Origin: Acinetobacter schindleri CIP 107287
Lineage (GTDB): Bacteria; Pseudomonadota; Gammaproteobacteria; Pseudomonadales; Moraxellaceae
Length of the DNA stretch: 64,000 nt
Reading direction: 5' to 3'
Assembly: GCF_000368625.1 (NCBI RefSeq)
Contig: NZ_KB849574.1
Location: forward strand, 124,001 to 188,000
In this document: positions 1 to 6,721 of the stretch, piece after piece
Numbering within the stretch: the first letter of the stretch is position 1
How the letters are laid out: every line of letters starts with the position of its first letter
Program-made: the position numbers and the translations under genes
The notes under the pieces: model-generated
The model's input: the letters and a program-made list of their open reading frames with translations, nothing else
Told to the model about the DNA's origin: nothing
The model's database searches: none

Positions 1-362
1 ACTGGATTATTTTTTTCTATATATTCAGACCAAAGATCTTGAAATATTTTGTAGCTTCTTATATTAGGCTCAAGAATCAATTGTTCTAAGGCTGTTAAAA
101 ATTCTTTATTTTTAATAACCTTACGGAAGTCGATTTCACTCAAAGTCGACTGCCCACGAGAAGCAATACCATTATTTTTATCATAGAGAAGCTGCTGTAG
201 AAAATTTTCACCCCTCTCTGATAATGTTTCTCCTTGTTTTATGCATTCTCGTTTTTTTTCGACCTGATTATAAAAATTTTTATATGCTTTATTCCATCCC
301 AAAACTTCATGCTTCCTATTCTCAATCAAAAGCTTATAAAGATTTTTTAATCTGATCGACAT
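1..362 (-). CDS. Hypothetical protein, partial (runs off left edge)
   Basis: An open frame on the minus strand starts at an ATG at 360-362 and stays open to the window edge, giving about 120 residues without a stop. The peptide is charged and lysine/glutamate rich, begins MSIRLKNLYKLLIENRK, and looks helical. I do not recognise the family. It lies 13 bp downstream of the winged-helix gene at 376-585 and on the same strand, so it is probably the third gene of an operon with that gene and the PP2C phosphatase. Its function could be defence or signalling, but nothing in the visible part proves it. The C-terminus is missing from the window. Confidence 0.6.
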   Translation of the reverse strand, partial: MSIRLKNLYKLLIENRKHEVLGWNKAYKNFYNQVEKKRECIKQGETLSERGENFLQQLLYDKNNGIASRGQSTLSEIDFRKVIKNKEFLTALEQLILEPNIRSYKIFQDLWSEYIEKNNP

Positions 363-375
363 ACCGTATCCTTTT

Positions 376-585
376 CTAAATTACCTTACTTCGAAATTTT
401 TTTAAAATATAGCCTTGCTCTTGAACAAAGTGGCTCTCACAAATATTCTCTTCAATTAACTGATTTAGCACTTGTTCTGCTTGAGTATGTCCAATTAAAA
501 ACTTACGTTGTAAACTCGATACCGAAACGACACCTACTTCCTCTATGAATAATTTGGCACGTTCAAAAAGATCGTCTGATTGCAT
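376..585 (-). CDS. Stand-alone FtsK-gamma-like winged-helix protein
   Basis: A 69-residue protein whose residues from about 4 to 50 resemble the C-terminal gamma domain of the DNA translocase FtsK. The pattern is a DxLFERA helix, then SVSSLQRKFLIGHTQAEQVL, where FtsK has SxSxLQRRxxIGYNRAAxL. In FtsK that winged helix reads KOPS sites in duplex DNA. Here it stands alone, with no motor domain. The start ATG lies 21 bp downstream of the PP2C stop and the next gene begins 13 bp further on, so the three are probably cotranscribed. It may act as a DNA-binding regulator or DNA sensor, which is inference. The domain match is from visible motif similarity only. Confidence 0.6.
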   Translation of the reverse strand: MQSDDLFERAKLFIEEVGVVSVSSLQRKFLIGHTQAEQVLNQLIEENICESHFVQEQGYILKKFRSKVI

Positions 586-606
586 AATTCCCCCATTCTC
601 AATGAA

Positions 607-1368
607 TTAAAATTTTGCTCGTACTAAGATCATGCTGACATTGTCATACGCCTGTTTAGAATCTAATGACGCTTTCATGTCGATTAACCATGCTCGAAGT
701 TCCATATCTACTTTTAAAGCAGGCCATTCCGTACACTCCATCACATCATGCACACCATCGGTACAAACTAATAAGGCATCATTCTCAGTCAAATATTCTT
801 CTGTTGTTGTAAAATCCATCACTTCATGCAAAGGATCAGCACAAAAGTATTGTAATAATGCACCATAAATACTGGCATAGTTTCCCCCTTCTTTTATCTC
901 GCCATTTTCTCTTAACTGTTCAAGATAATTATGATCTCTCGTCAGGCAGTGCCACTTTTGATCATGCTGGCTAAACAAATATACTCGACTATCCCCAATA
1001 TGTTGAATTGTCACAAAACCTTGTTCGCCATTATTTTGAATGAGTGCAAGTGTTGAACTGGCTCCAAAACTATTTTTTTGATGTGCTAATTGATCAACAA
1101 GATACTGCTGAATGGTAAATGCTTGACAAGTTTCTATCTTTTTATTTTGCATTAAAGCATTTAAAACTGTATAGGCTGCTTGCTCAGCTACTGGACTATT
1201 GCTAATCCCATCCGCTACAGCAACACACCACTGTTCTTTTTCAGAATGGCTATATAGTTTAGTGATGAGTCCATCATGTTGAATAACTTTATTTTCAATC
1301 AAAATGGCATCTTGTTGATACTTTGACCTCGCCTTCCATGTCAGACCTTGCATTTCAAAAGTACTCAT
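607..1368 (-). CDS. PP2C-family serine/threonine protein phosphatase
   Basis: A 253-residue protein from the chosen start, close to the length of a single PP2C domain. Metal-binding and core motifs appear in order: VAVADG near residues 50-54, GDSR near 125-128, CTDG near 202-205 and a terminal DNVS near 242. These fit a PPM/PP2C phosphatase that removes phosphate from Ser/Thr with two metal ions. The frame stays open upstream to a TTG at 1425, but the ATG at 1368 has a GAG-containing spacer before it and gives the normal domain start, so I prefer it. It is the first gene of an apparent operon with the FtsK-gamma-like protein. No partner kinase is visible; it may lie left of the window. Confidence 0.8.
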   Translation of the reverse strand: MSTFEMQGLTWKARSKYQQDAILIENKVIQHDGLITKLYSHSEKEQWCVAVADGISNSPVAEQAAYTVLNALMQNKKIETCQAFTIQQYLVDQLAHQKNSFGASSTLALIQNNGEQGFVTIQHIGDSRVYLFSQHDQKWHCLTRDHNYLEQLRENGEIKEGGNYASIYGALLQYFCADPLHEVMDFTTTEEYLTENDALLVCTDGVHDVMECTEWPALKVDMELRAWLIDMKASLDSKQAYDNVSMILVRAKF

Positions 1369-1555
1369 CACATTGATCTCAAACTTAATAGTACTTTTTT
1401 TACCAAAACCCGATAACACAATCAAGAAAAATTTTGTATAAGTTACTGATTAATAATGAATTATTTAATTTAAAAAACTTACTTTACGCTTTTTAATTCT
1501 CATTCATGTCTAACTGTTTAAGTAAAAATGTAACAAAATATTTTTTCAAGCTAAA

Positions 1556-2560
1556 TCATGATTTAAGACGATACCTTTGCTTAGGGCTTTTCGGCTTATC
1601 TGGAATAGTACGCTCAATCAAATCTGCTTCTATTGCTGGATTCAAATAATTCTTTTGGAATGTTGCCCGATGGTTTAAACCAACCAATTGCATCAACTCA
1701 GCCAAAGTGTAGTCTTCTAGCTTCATTGCTGAAATTAAACGCTGAACTTGGTCGCTCACTTGTACGTTAACTTGAGCGGTAACATGATCGCTATCTTGAG
1801 AGGTATCAGTTGAACTAAGAATTGCATCTAAAATCATCTGTAAGATGAATTCTATAAACGGGGCTGAATCAGTACGACCTGTACTTGCTTGCAATGCTTC
1901 GTAATAAGCTTTTTGATTTTGGTAAATCAAGCTTTCAACTGGAATATTGGCAAAGATTGGATTCCATCGGCTAAGAATCAATGTTTGCCATAGTCTACCC
2001 ATTCGACCGTTACCATCAGCAAATGGATGTATAAACTCAAATTCATAGTGGAATACTGAACTCTGGATCAATGGATGCTCTTCACTATCATTCAACCACT
2101 CCAGCAAATCAATCATTAAGCGTGGTACTTGATTAGCTGGAGGAGCCATATGTACTACGCGATCACCTGACATCACACCAACACCACCATGACGGTATTG
2201 ACCGACTTCATCAATTAAGCCAGTCATTAAAATTTGATGCGCTTGTAACAAGTCTGCTTCTTGACTCGGTTTCCATTGCTGAAAGGCTTCATAGGCTTTA
2301 ATGGCATTACGAACTTCTTGTACTTCTTTCGGAGGTGCAATTACGGTCTTACCATTCAGGATCGCCGTGATTTGTTCGGTACTGAGGGTGTTACCTTCAA
2401 TCGCCAGTGAACCTTGAATGGTACGGATACGATTAGCTTTTCGTAGTTTTAAGCTGTCTTGGATTTCTTCTAAAACAGTCAAGCGCCCTATATTCTCACT
2501 AATCTGTGCAATTAGATGAATGATTTTAGATGTGATGGTATAAGGCGGTTGGTATTTCAT
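1556..2560 (-). CDS. Fic family protein (likely AMPylase with inhibitory helix)
   Basis: A 334-residue Fic-domain protein. The catalytic loop HPFADGNGRMGR starts at His178 and matches HPFx(D/E)GNGRxxR, so the enzyme should transfer AMP (or a related group) to a hydroxyl on a target protein. Upstream, SLAIEGN at residues 51-57 matches the (S/T)xxxE(G/N) inhibitory helix, placing it in the class where the N-terminal helix blocks ATP positioning. The C-terminal part, from about residue 255, looks like a winged helix ending in basic residues, as in many Fic proteins with a DNA-binding tail. It has its own promoter region with a TATAAT box and a 24-nt palindrome. The target is unknown. Confidence 0.87.
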   Translation of the reverse strand: MKYQPPYTITSKIIHLIAQISENIGRLTVLEEIQDSLKLRKANRIRTIQGSLAIEGNTLSTEQITAILNGKTVIAPPKEVQEVRNAIKAYEAFQQWKPSQEADLLQAHQILMTGLIDEVGQYRHGGVGVMSGDRVVHMAPPANQVPRLMIDLLEWLNDSEEHPLIQSSVFHYEFEFIHPFADGNGRMGRLWQTLILSRWNPIFANIPVESLIYQNQKAYYEALQASTGRTDSAPFIEFILQMILDAILSSTDTSQDSDHVTAQVNVQVSDQVQRLISAMKLEDYTLAELMQLVGLNHRATFQKNYLNPAIEADLIERTIPDKPKSPKQRYRLKS

Positions 2561-2591
2561 AAGGAGGCTATTCCTACAAATTTATTTTAGA

Positions 2592-2627
2592 ATTATACGA
2601 TCTATTGTAAAATATTGATTTTACAAT
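2592..2627 (-). promoter_or_regulatory. fic promoter with overlapping 24-nt palindrome
   Basis: A perfect inverted repeat, ATTGTAAAAT, a 4-nt centre, then ATTTTACAAT, covers 2604-2627. On the minus strand it sits just upstream of a TATAAT hexamer at 2592-2597 and about 45-70 bp before the fic ATG. No good -35 hexamer is visible at a normal spacing, so the palindrome occupies the -35/spacer region. It is a candidate operator, possibly for Fic's own C-terminal winged helix. It has no T-run after it, so a terminator for the RT gene is less likely. Confidence 0.45.
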
Positions 2628-2675
2628 TATTCAATCATTTAAAGTCTATTTAATTCTACCATTATAATTCGTTAT

Positions 2676-3890
2676 TCATTTTTCCAACTCATTATGGATG
2701 CGCTTACAGTGGTTGGATAACTGTTTTTTTACAGATAAATCATTCATGATCTCTGAAGCTCTATATGTATAAGTTATAAAATTTCGTTGTTTATGAGCTA
2801 GATGACTATACATTCGATAGATTTTTCTACGGTAAGTTTTTGATTCATTTCGTTTAGCTTTATTTTTTGATGCTCTAATTTTGGAAATCAAACGTCGATA
2901 ATAATTCGATAAGCTAGATGATCTGATCAATATTTTTTGACCATCGTATATAAATCCAAGATACTGTAGGGGCTTATCAATGTTAGTATCTACGTTGATA
3001 GCTCTCAATTCACCTGAAATACAAGTAAATTTTATTTTTTCAACCTTACTTGGATTTATCTTTAACTCTTTTCCTCCATGATTAAGCAATAGCTCTTCAA
3101 TAGTTTTATAAACATTGCTCATTTCTATGTTTTGAGGAAAAACTAAAATAATATCATCACAATAACGCCTATATATTCCACCAAAATTATTCGCTAACTC
3201 ACAACAATATTTGTCAAAGTCCAACATATAAATATTTGAAAGTATGGCAGACATAGGAGAACCTTGAGGAATTCCATATCTTTTCCCATCTATTTTTTTT
3301 GGTTTCTGGATTAGATATCTAACAACACCATCAGCATTAGTAACTTGTTTTTTTCGAATGCTTCGAAAATCATCTAGGGCTTGGTAAGGCTTGCTAGTTT
3401 TTTTTCTCAAAGGATTTGTAGTTTTTTCACCTTTCTCTTTTCTTTTTGACTTATCGGGCCATCCTAAAGCAACCAGAGCTTCTTCTATATCTAAAAATGA
3501 GTAATTAGTTAATGATTTAAAAACAATATAATGATCTTTAGATAAGCAAGGTACGCCATTAACACGCTGCCATTGTTCTTTCAGAATTCCATGATCTAAA
3601 GTATCAAAAAAGCTTGATAGATCAATTGTGAGTACATTACATTCTCTTATTTGACTGATCCAATCAAAAATCTCTTTAGCAAATTCAATGTTTGATTTAC
3701 CCAATGCGCGATAGGCTAATACTGAGTTTTGTAGAGGAGTATCTTTTATGAAATTTTCATATTTTTCAGTGAGAAGATGTGAATAATAGGCATAAATATA
3801 ACCGTCTTGGTTAGCTGCATATCTTAAAGGTCGTTTTTTAGCGGCTCTACGACTTAAACCATTATGACTTTTAATTTTTCGTGTACGTTG
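2676..3890 (-). pseudogene. DRT2-type reverse transcriptase, 3' fragment (interrupted by IS)
   Basis: The C-terminal 401 codons of a reverse transcriptase. In the reconstructed 466-residue protein, motif A is LTIDLSSFFDTLDH near 149-162, motif B is GIPQGSPMSAILSNIY near 268-283, the catalytic box is YRRYCDDIILVF with YCDD at 305-308, and LQYLGF follows. There is no maturase or HNH domain. The YCDD box, the pattern LQNSVLAYR...NIEFAKEIF and the structured RNA-like region upstream point to the UG2/DRT2 antiphage group rather than retrons or group II introns; this subgroup call is my judgement. An IS5-family element splits the gene after codon 65. The open frame of this fragment continues into the IS (to 4052), so a chimeric protein keeping all catalytic motifs could be made, but it would lack the native N-terminus. 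Confidence 0.75.
3882..3890. repeat. 9-bp target site duplication of the IS (second copy 4930-4938)
   Basis: TGTACGTTG occurs directly before the left inverted repeat (3882-3890) and directly after the right one (4930-4938). A 9-bp duplication is what the IS903 group of the IS5 family makes. Removing the IS and one copy rejoins the two RT fragments in frame (FEQRT followed by RKIK), which shows that the gene was intact before insertion. Confidence 0.95.
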
Positions 3891-4929
3891 GGCTTTGTTG
3901 CACAAACCTATCTGTAAAGGCTTTTTTAGCGATATAATTTTCAAATGAAGAAGCCTACACACAAAATCTACCGCACAACCAATTGGCCCGCATATAACCG
4001 AGCACTCATGAGTCGCGGAAATATTGCCATTTGGTTTGATCCTGCTACGCAATGGTATGCTCCATCAAAAGGCAAACAAGGGCGAAATCAAACCTACTCC
4101 GACGCAGCCATCCAATGCTGCTTAATGATTAAATCCTTATTTCGTCTGTCTTTACGTATGGTTACTGGCTTTGTACAAAGTCTGATTAAACTTTGCGGAT
4201 TAAATTGGATAGCTCCAGATTACACCACGCTTTGTAGAAGACAAAAGCATATTGATATTGTAATCAGCTACCAAAAAAGTAGCGATGGGCTGCATCTACT
4301 CATGGACTCTACAGGCATGAAGTTTCTAGGTGAGGGCGAATGGAAACGCAAGAAACATGGATCTGAATATCGTCGCCAATGGCGTAAACTTCATATTGGT
4401 ATAGATGCCAAAACCCTACAAATACGAGCAGTTCAGCTTACAACCAATAATGTCAGTGATTCACAGGTGCTTGGTGATTTACTTGATCAGATTCCACAAG
4501 ATGAGCGGATTGACTCTGTTTATACCGATGGAGCTTATGACACCAAGCAATGCCGTCAGGTCATTGCAGATCGGCAAGCGCATGCGGTGATTCCACCTAG
4601 AAAAAATGCGAAACAATGGAAAGATACAAAGAGTAGCTCGCTAGAGCGAAATGAATTACTTCGAACAATTAAACGTTTAGGCAGGACACTATGGAAAAAA
4701 TGGTCAGGCTATCATCGGCGAAGTTTGGTTGAAACTAAGATGCACTGCATTAAATTATTAGGAGATAAACTCAGCGCAAGGAGTTTTGGTAGCCAAGTGA
4801 ATGAGATCCATGCACGTGTAGCAGTCCTTAACAGATTTACGGAATTAGGTCGCCCACTTACCCAAGTTACGCCTTAAATTTGGCTCAATTAGGGGCGCTT
4901 TGCATTTCAAATCTTTGTGCAACAAAGCC
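3891..4929 (+). mobile_element. IS5-family insertion sequence (IS903-like group), 1039 bp, complete
   Basis: The ends are perfect 16-bp inverted repeats: GGCTTTGTTGCACAAA at 3891-3906 and its complement at 4914-4929. A single transposase gene fills the interior on the plus strand. The 9-bp flanking duplication is exact, so the insertion appears recent and the element is probably still active. It sits antisense inside the reverse-transcriptase gene at codon 65-66. Elements with these ends are common in Acinetobacter; I cannot give the exact ISfinder name without a search. Confidence 0.95.
3945..4877 (+). CDS. IS5-family transposase
   Basis: A 310-residue DDE transposase. The catalytic triad is visible: Asp121 in LLMDSTGMKF, Asp195 in VYTDGAYDT and Glu263 in RRSLVETKMHC, the last within the Y-(2)-R-(3)-E-type signature (YHRRSLVETK). 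The N-terminal part (about 1-100) is the usual helical DNA-binding region. The length and the single uninterrupted frame fit the IS903 group of IS5. The gene ends 52 bp before the right end of the element. It acts on the terminal inverted repeats to move the element by cut-and-paste. Confidence 0.93.
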   Translation: MKKPTHKIYRTTNWPAYNRALMSRGNIAIWFDPATQWYAPSKGKQGRNQTYSDAAIQCCLMIKSLFRLSLRMVTGFVQSLIKLCGLNWIAPDYTTLCRRQKHIDIVISYQKSSDGLHLLMDSTGMKFLGEGEWKRKKHGSEYRRQWRKLHIGIDAKTLQIRAVQLTTNNVSDSQVLGDLLDQIPQDERIDSVYTDGAYDTKQCRQVIADRQAHAVIPPRKNAKQWKDTKSSSLERNELLRTIKRLGRTLWKKWSGYHRRSLVETKMHCIKLLGDKLSARSFGSQVNEIHARVAVLNRFTELGRPLTQVTP

Positions 4930-5124
4930 TGTACGTTGTTCAAATCCAATAAAAGGTAAAAACCAATGTTTAGCTACATTATCTGGCTGAGCGACAAGAG
5001 AATAAGCGGCTTGAGCATCAAGTGGTGTATCAAAATGAATTCTTGATTTAGGAATTTTCTTATTCTGAACTCTTAGAATATGTTTTTTATCATAGATTTC
5101 ATTTTTATATTTTTCAAAATTCAA
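4930..5124 (-). pseudogene. DRT2-type reverse transcriptase, 5' fragment
   Basis: The first 65 codons of the interrupted reverse transcriptase. Translation most likely starts at a TTG at 5122-5124, which has AGGGA six bases upstream; there is no better ATG. The peptide starts MNFEKYKNEIYDKKHILR and includes HFDTPLDAQAAYSLV and HWFLPFIGFEQRT, a typical N-terminal region of this RT group. After the IS the frame runs on for 16 IS-encoded residues and stops at 4885. The fragment alone cannot be catalytic. The upstream structured region (about 5135-5436) is the likely non-coding template RNA. Confidence 0.75.
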
Positions 5125-5134
5125 TGCTAATCCC

Positions 5135-5436
5135 TATTTAGCAGATCCGTAAGGGCTTGTGTCGCGTCTCACGTTACGCCCTTACGGAGTCTTTAAACTT
5201 TGATCTGAAAATGTTCTTACTTCTTCAAATCCAGCACTAATTTTACCGAAAAACATCCTCGGATAACGCATTAACTTAATATGCTATACTATTGGAGCTA
5301 GTATGATGAACAACTGTGTACTGATACTATTGGAACAACTTACAACCTTGATGGTTCAGTTCTTTATTACAATATTTCTCAATAAACTGCTGGACAGTTC
5401 AAACTGCATCCCTCTGCGAGCTGGATAGTCCACTCC
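5135..5436 (-). ncRNA. Candidate DRT2 template non-coding RNA
   Basis: This stretch has no minus-strand gene and lies between the nuclease gene and the RT gene. A minus-strand promoter is plausible: TTAATA (5466-5471) and TACTAT (5443-5448) with a 17-bp spacer, predicting a start near 5436 and an RNA of about 300 nt. Visible structure includes a perfect 10-bp stem (CCGTAAGGGC with GCCCTTACGG) right before the RT ribosome-binding site, a TGGAC/GTCCA pairing near the 5' end, and two 11-nt direct copies of TCCAATAGTAT. DRT2 systems are known to carry such an RNA directly upstream of the RT and to copy part of it by rolling-circle reverse transcription. The ends are predicted, not measured. Confidence 0.6.
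5273..5405 (+). other. Predicted rolling-circle cDNA unit encoding a neo-like endless ORF
   Basis: On the strand opposite the RNA one frame is free of stops from 5267 to 5425. It contains GGAG (5294-5297), a 5-nt gap and ATGATG at 5303-5308. AACT occurs at 5273-5276 and again at 5402-5405, exactly 129 nt apart. Joining units there puts TGGACA (5391-5396) 17 bp before TATACT (5285-5290), itself part of an extended -10 (TGCTATACT), so a promoter appears only in the concatemer. The unit is 43 codons, so the frame never closes; the repeat starts MMNNCVLILLEQLTTLMVQF and is strongly hydrophobic and helical. DRT2 neo genes are known to work this way; the unit ends here are my prediction. Confidence 0.5.
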
Positions 5437-5511
5437 AAAGGCATAGTAAATTTACACAAAAAATTTATTAAAATCAATACATAGTTTTATTACTATCTTT
5501 TGAGAATACCG

Positions 5512-6426
5512 CTATCTCAACTCAATCTCTTTCTTAAACTTATTGTATTGATAACTCATAATCTGCCCATTTACTAGCAACTCAACAGCTTGCTGAATTA
5601 CGTGTAAAGGTGCAATAAACCATTCTTTCGGTTGATGATTTTTACCATCTTTATCTGCGACCAATAAATCAAGGCAAGATTCACCGAAGAAAGCATGTAA
5701 GTAATATTCAAATTTTTGAGGATTAATATTGAAAGCTTGATATTCAGCAATGACTTCAACATCAGCCATCAAATAAGTAGGCTCTTTTTTTGCATTCGCA
5801 ATACGTTTTTCAACAGTTGTTGTGGCGAAACCAATTTTGTAAAGATGATCGTACGATTGGATACGAGGATCTGTACTTTTAGATTTTAAAATATAAATAT
5901 AGCCTGTCGATGTGTCATCTTCAGTGATACCGCCAAAATTAGTATAGAAATTGGAATTTGCTTGCTCATTGGTTTCTGAAACAATACGTCCATCTTTATA
6001 TAATGCTTTAGCTAATGAACGGTACAGCATGGTTGATTCTGTACCATTTTCAAAGATAGTACGTGTTCGACCATCTTTCCTAGTTCGGACATTATTAACA
6101 GTCTTATCTTCCCTAGTAAATGTAAAGTCTGCTAAATAAATTAATAGACCATTTAATACATAGTAACTGCCTTTTTCAAGCTGATAACTTTTATCATGGA
6201 ATGGCAATAGTTTACGCTTACCTTCTCGAAGCTCTCTGTGAACATTTTTAAATAAATGCTCAAACTGATCAAAGTCCTTACAACGTTTACGTTTAGCAAC
6301 TTCATCTGCTGCTGCACGTTGGACAGGCACATGCTTAATTTTAAAGATGTCACCATCTTTACCATCATCAAGCAAACCTAGATCATCATCGTTAAAAATA
6401 TCTTCAAGTGATTTAATATCTGACAT
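5512..6426 (-). CDS. GIY-YIG nuclease (T5orf172-like) of a restriction-like system
   Basis: A 304-residue protein from the chosen ATG. The C-terminal half carries a GIY-YIG nuclease of the T5orf172 type: GYIYIL near 175-180, LYKIGFA near 195-201, then an RIANA helix and the conserved FEYYLHAFF and EWF segments. It should cut DNA with one metal ion. The N-terminus has DDDLGLLDD near residues 13-21, a motif also found in the 95-residue protein just upstream. The frame is open to 6468, but the ATG at 6426 follows AGGA and starts 4 bp after the upstream stop, so it is preferred. It is the last gene of a four-gene operon with helicase and methyltransferase and is the likely cleaving subunit. Confidence 0.75.
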   Translation of the reverse strand: MSDIKSLEDIFNDDDLGLLDDGKDGDIFKIKHVPVQRAAADEVAKRKRCKDFDQFEHLFKNVHRELREGKRKLLPFHDKSYQLEKGSYYVLNGLLIYLADFTFTREDKTVNNVRTRKDGRTRTIFENGTESTMLYRSLAKALYKDGRIVSETNEQANSNFYTNFGGITEDDTSTGYIYILKSKSTDPRIQSYDHLYKIGFATTTVEKRIANAKKEPTYLMADVEVIAEYQAFNINPQKFEYYLHAFFGESCLDLLVADKDGKNHQPKEWFIAPLHVIQQAVELLVNGQIMSYQYNKFKKEIELR

Positions 6427-6430
6427 ATCT

Positions 6431-6718
6431 TTAATCCTGATGTTGTGGCAGCAAATTATGTTCATCATAATCTGCTAAAGCCATGTATTGCTCTGGATTG
6501 GCTTTCATCGCTTCTAGACGGCTAGCGAGCATATATTCAGTGATATTTGCCATATTTTTCGCAGGTACACGCCCATGCTGTGTCACAAAATTATTAATTT
6601 CATTAAACTTAGAGACTAATTGTTCATCAGCCGTTAGAGCAGACGTCTTTTTTTTTACGTTTAAAAGACCTAAGTCATCATCAGCAATCATATCTTGAAG
6701 CCAGCTAAAATCTTCCAC
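6431..6718 (-). CDS. Small protein sharing the DDDLGLL motif with the adjacent nuclease
   Basis: A 95-residue protein of unknown function between the helicase (3 bp gap) and the GIY-YIG nuclease (4 bp gap). Its start, MEDFSWLQDMIADDDLGLL, resembles the nuclease N-terminus, SLEDIFNDDDLGLL. The rest is a small helical module (LVSKFNEINNFVTQHGRVP, then EYMLASRLEAM). The arrangement looks like two modules of a longer protein encoded separately here; from memory some related nucleases carry both modules in one chain, but I cannot verify that. It probably links the helicase and nuclease through the shared acidic motif, which is inference. Confidence 0.65.
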   Translation of the reverse strand: MEDFSWLQDMIADDDLGLLNVKKKTSALTADEQLVSKFNEINNFVTQHGRVPAKNMANITEYMLASRLEAMKANPEQYMALADYDEHNLLPQHQD

Positions 6719-6721
6719 GTA

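Noticed and set aside
1369..1425. Longer start for the PP2C gene
   Set aside because: It needs a TTG start, adds residues unlike a PP2C N-terminus, and an ATG with normal spacing is available at 1368.
4405..4590. Second open frame inside the IS transposase
   Set aside because: It is a shadow frame; the transposase is a single uninterrupted gene and IS903-type elements need no frameshift.
2676..5124. The reverse transcriptase as a group II intron protein or retron RT
   Set aside because: There is no maturase or HNH domain and no intron-like flanks, the catalytic box is YCDD rather than the YADD usual in these groups, and the upstream RNA region does not show msr/msd-like inverted repeats.
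5286..5334. The two 11-nt direct repeats as the ends of the rolling-circle unit
   Set aside because: They are only 38 nt apart, which is not divisible by three and would not place a promoter; the 129-nt spacing by AACT fits all features better.
6431..6468. A frameshift error splitting one nuclease gene
   Set aside because: The downstream ATG has a proper AGGA site and the gap is only 4 bp, so two separate genes are at least as likely; the split is reported as a finding instead.
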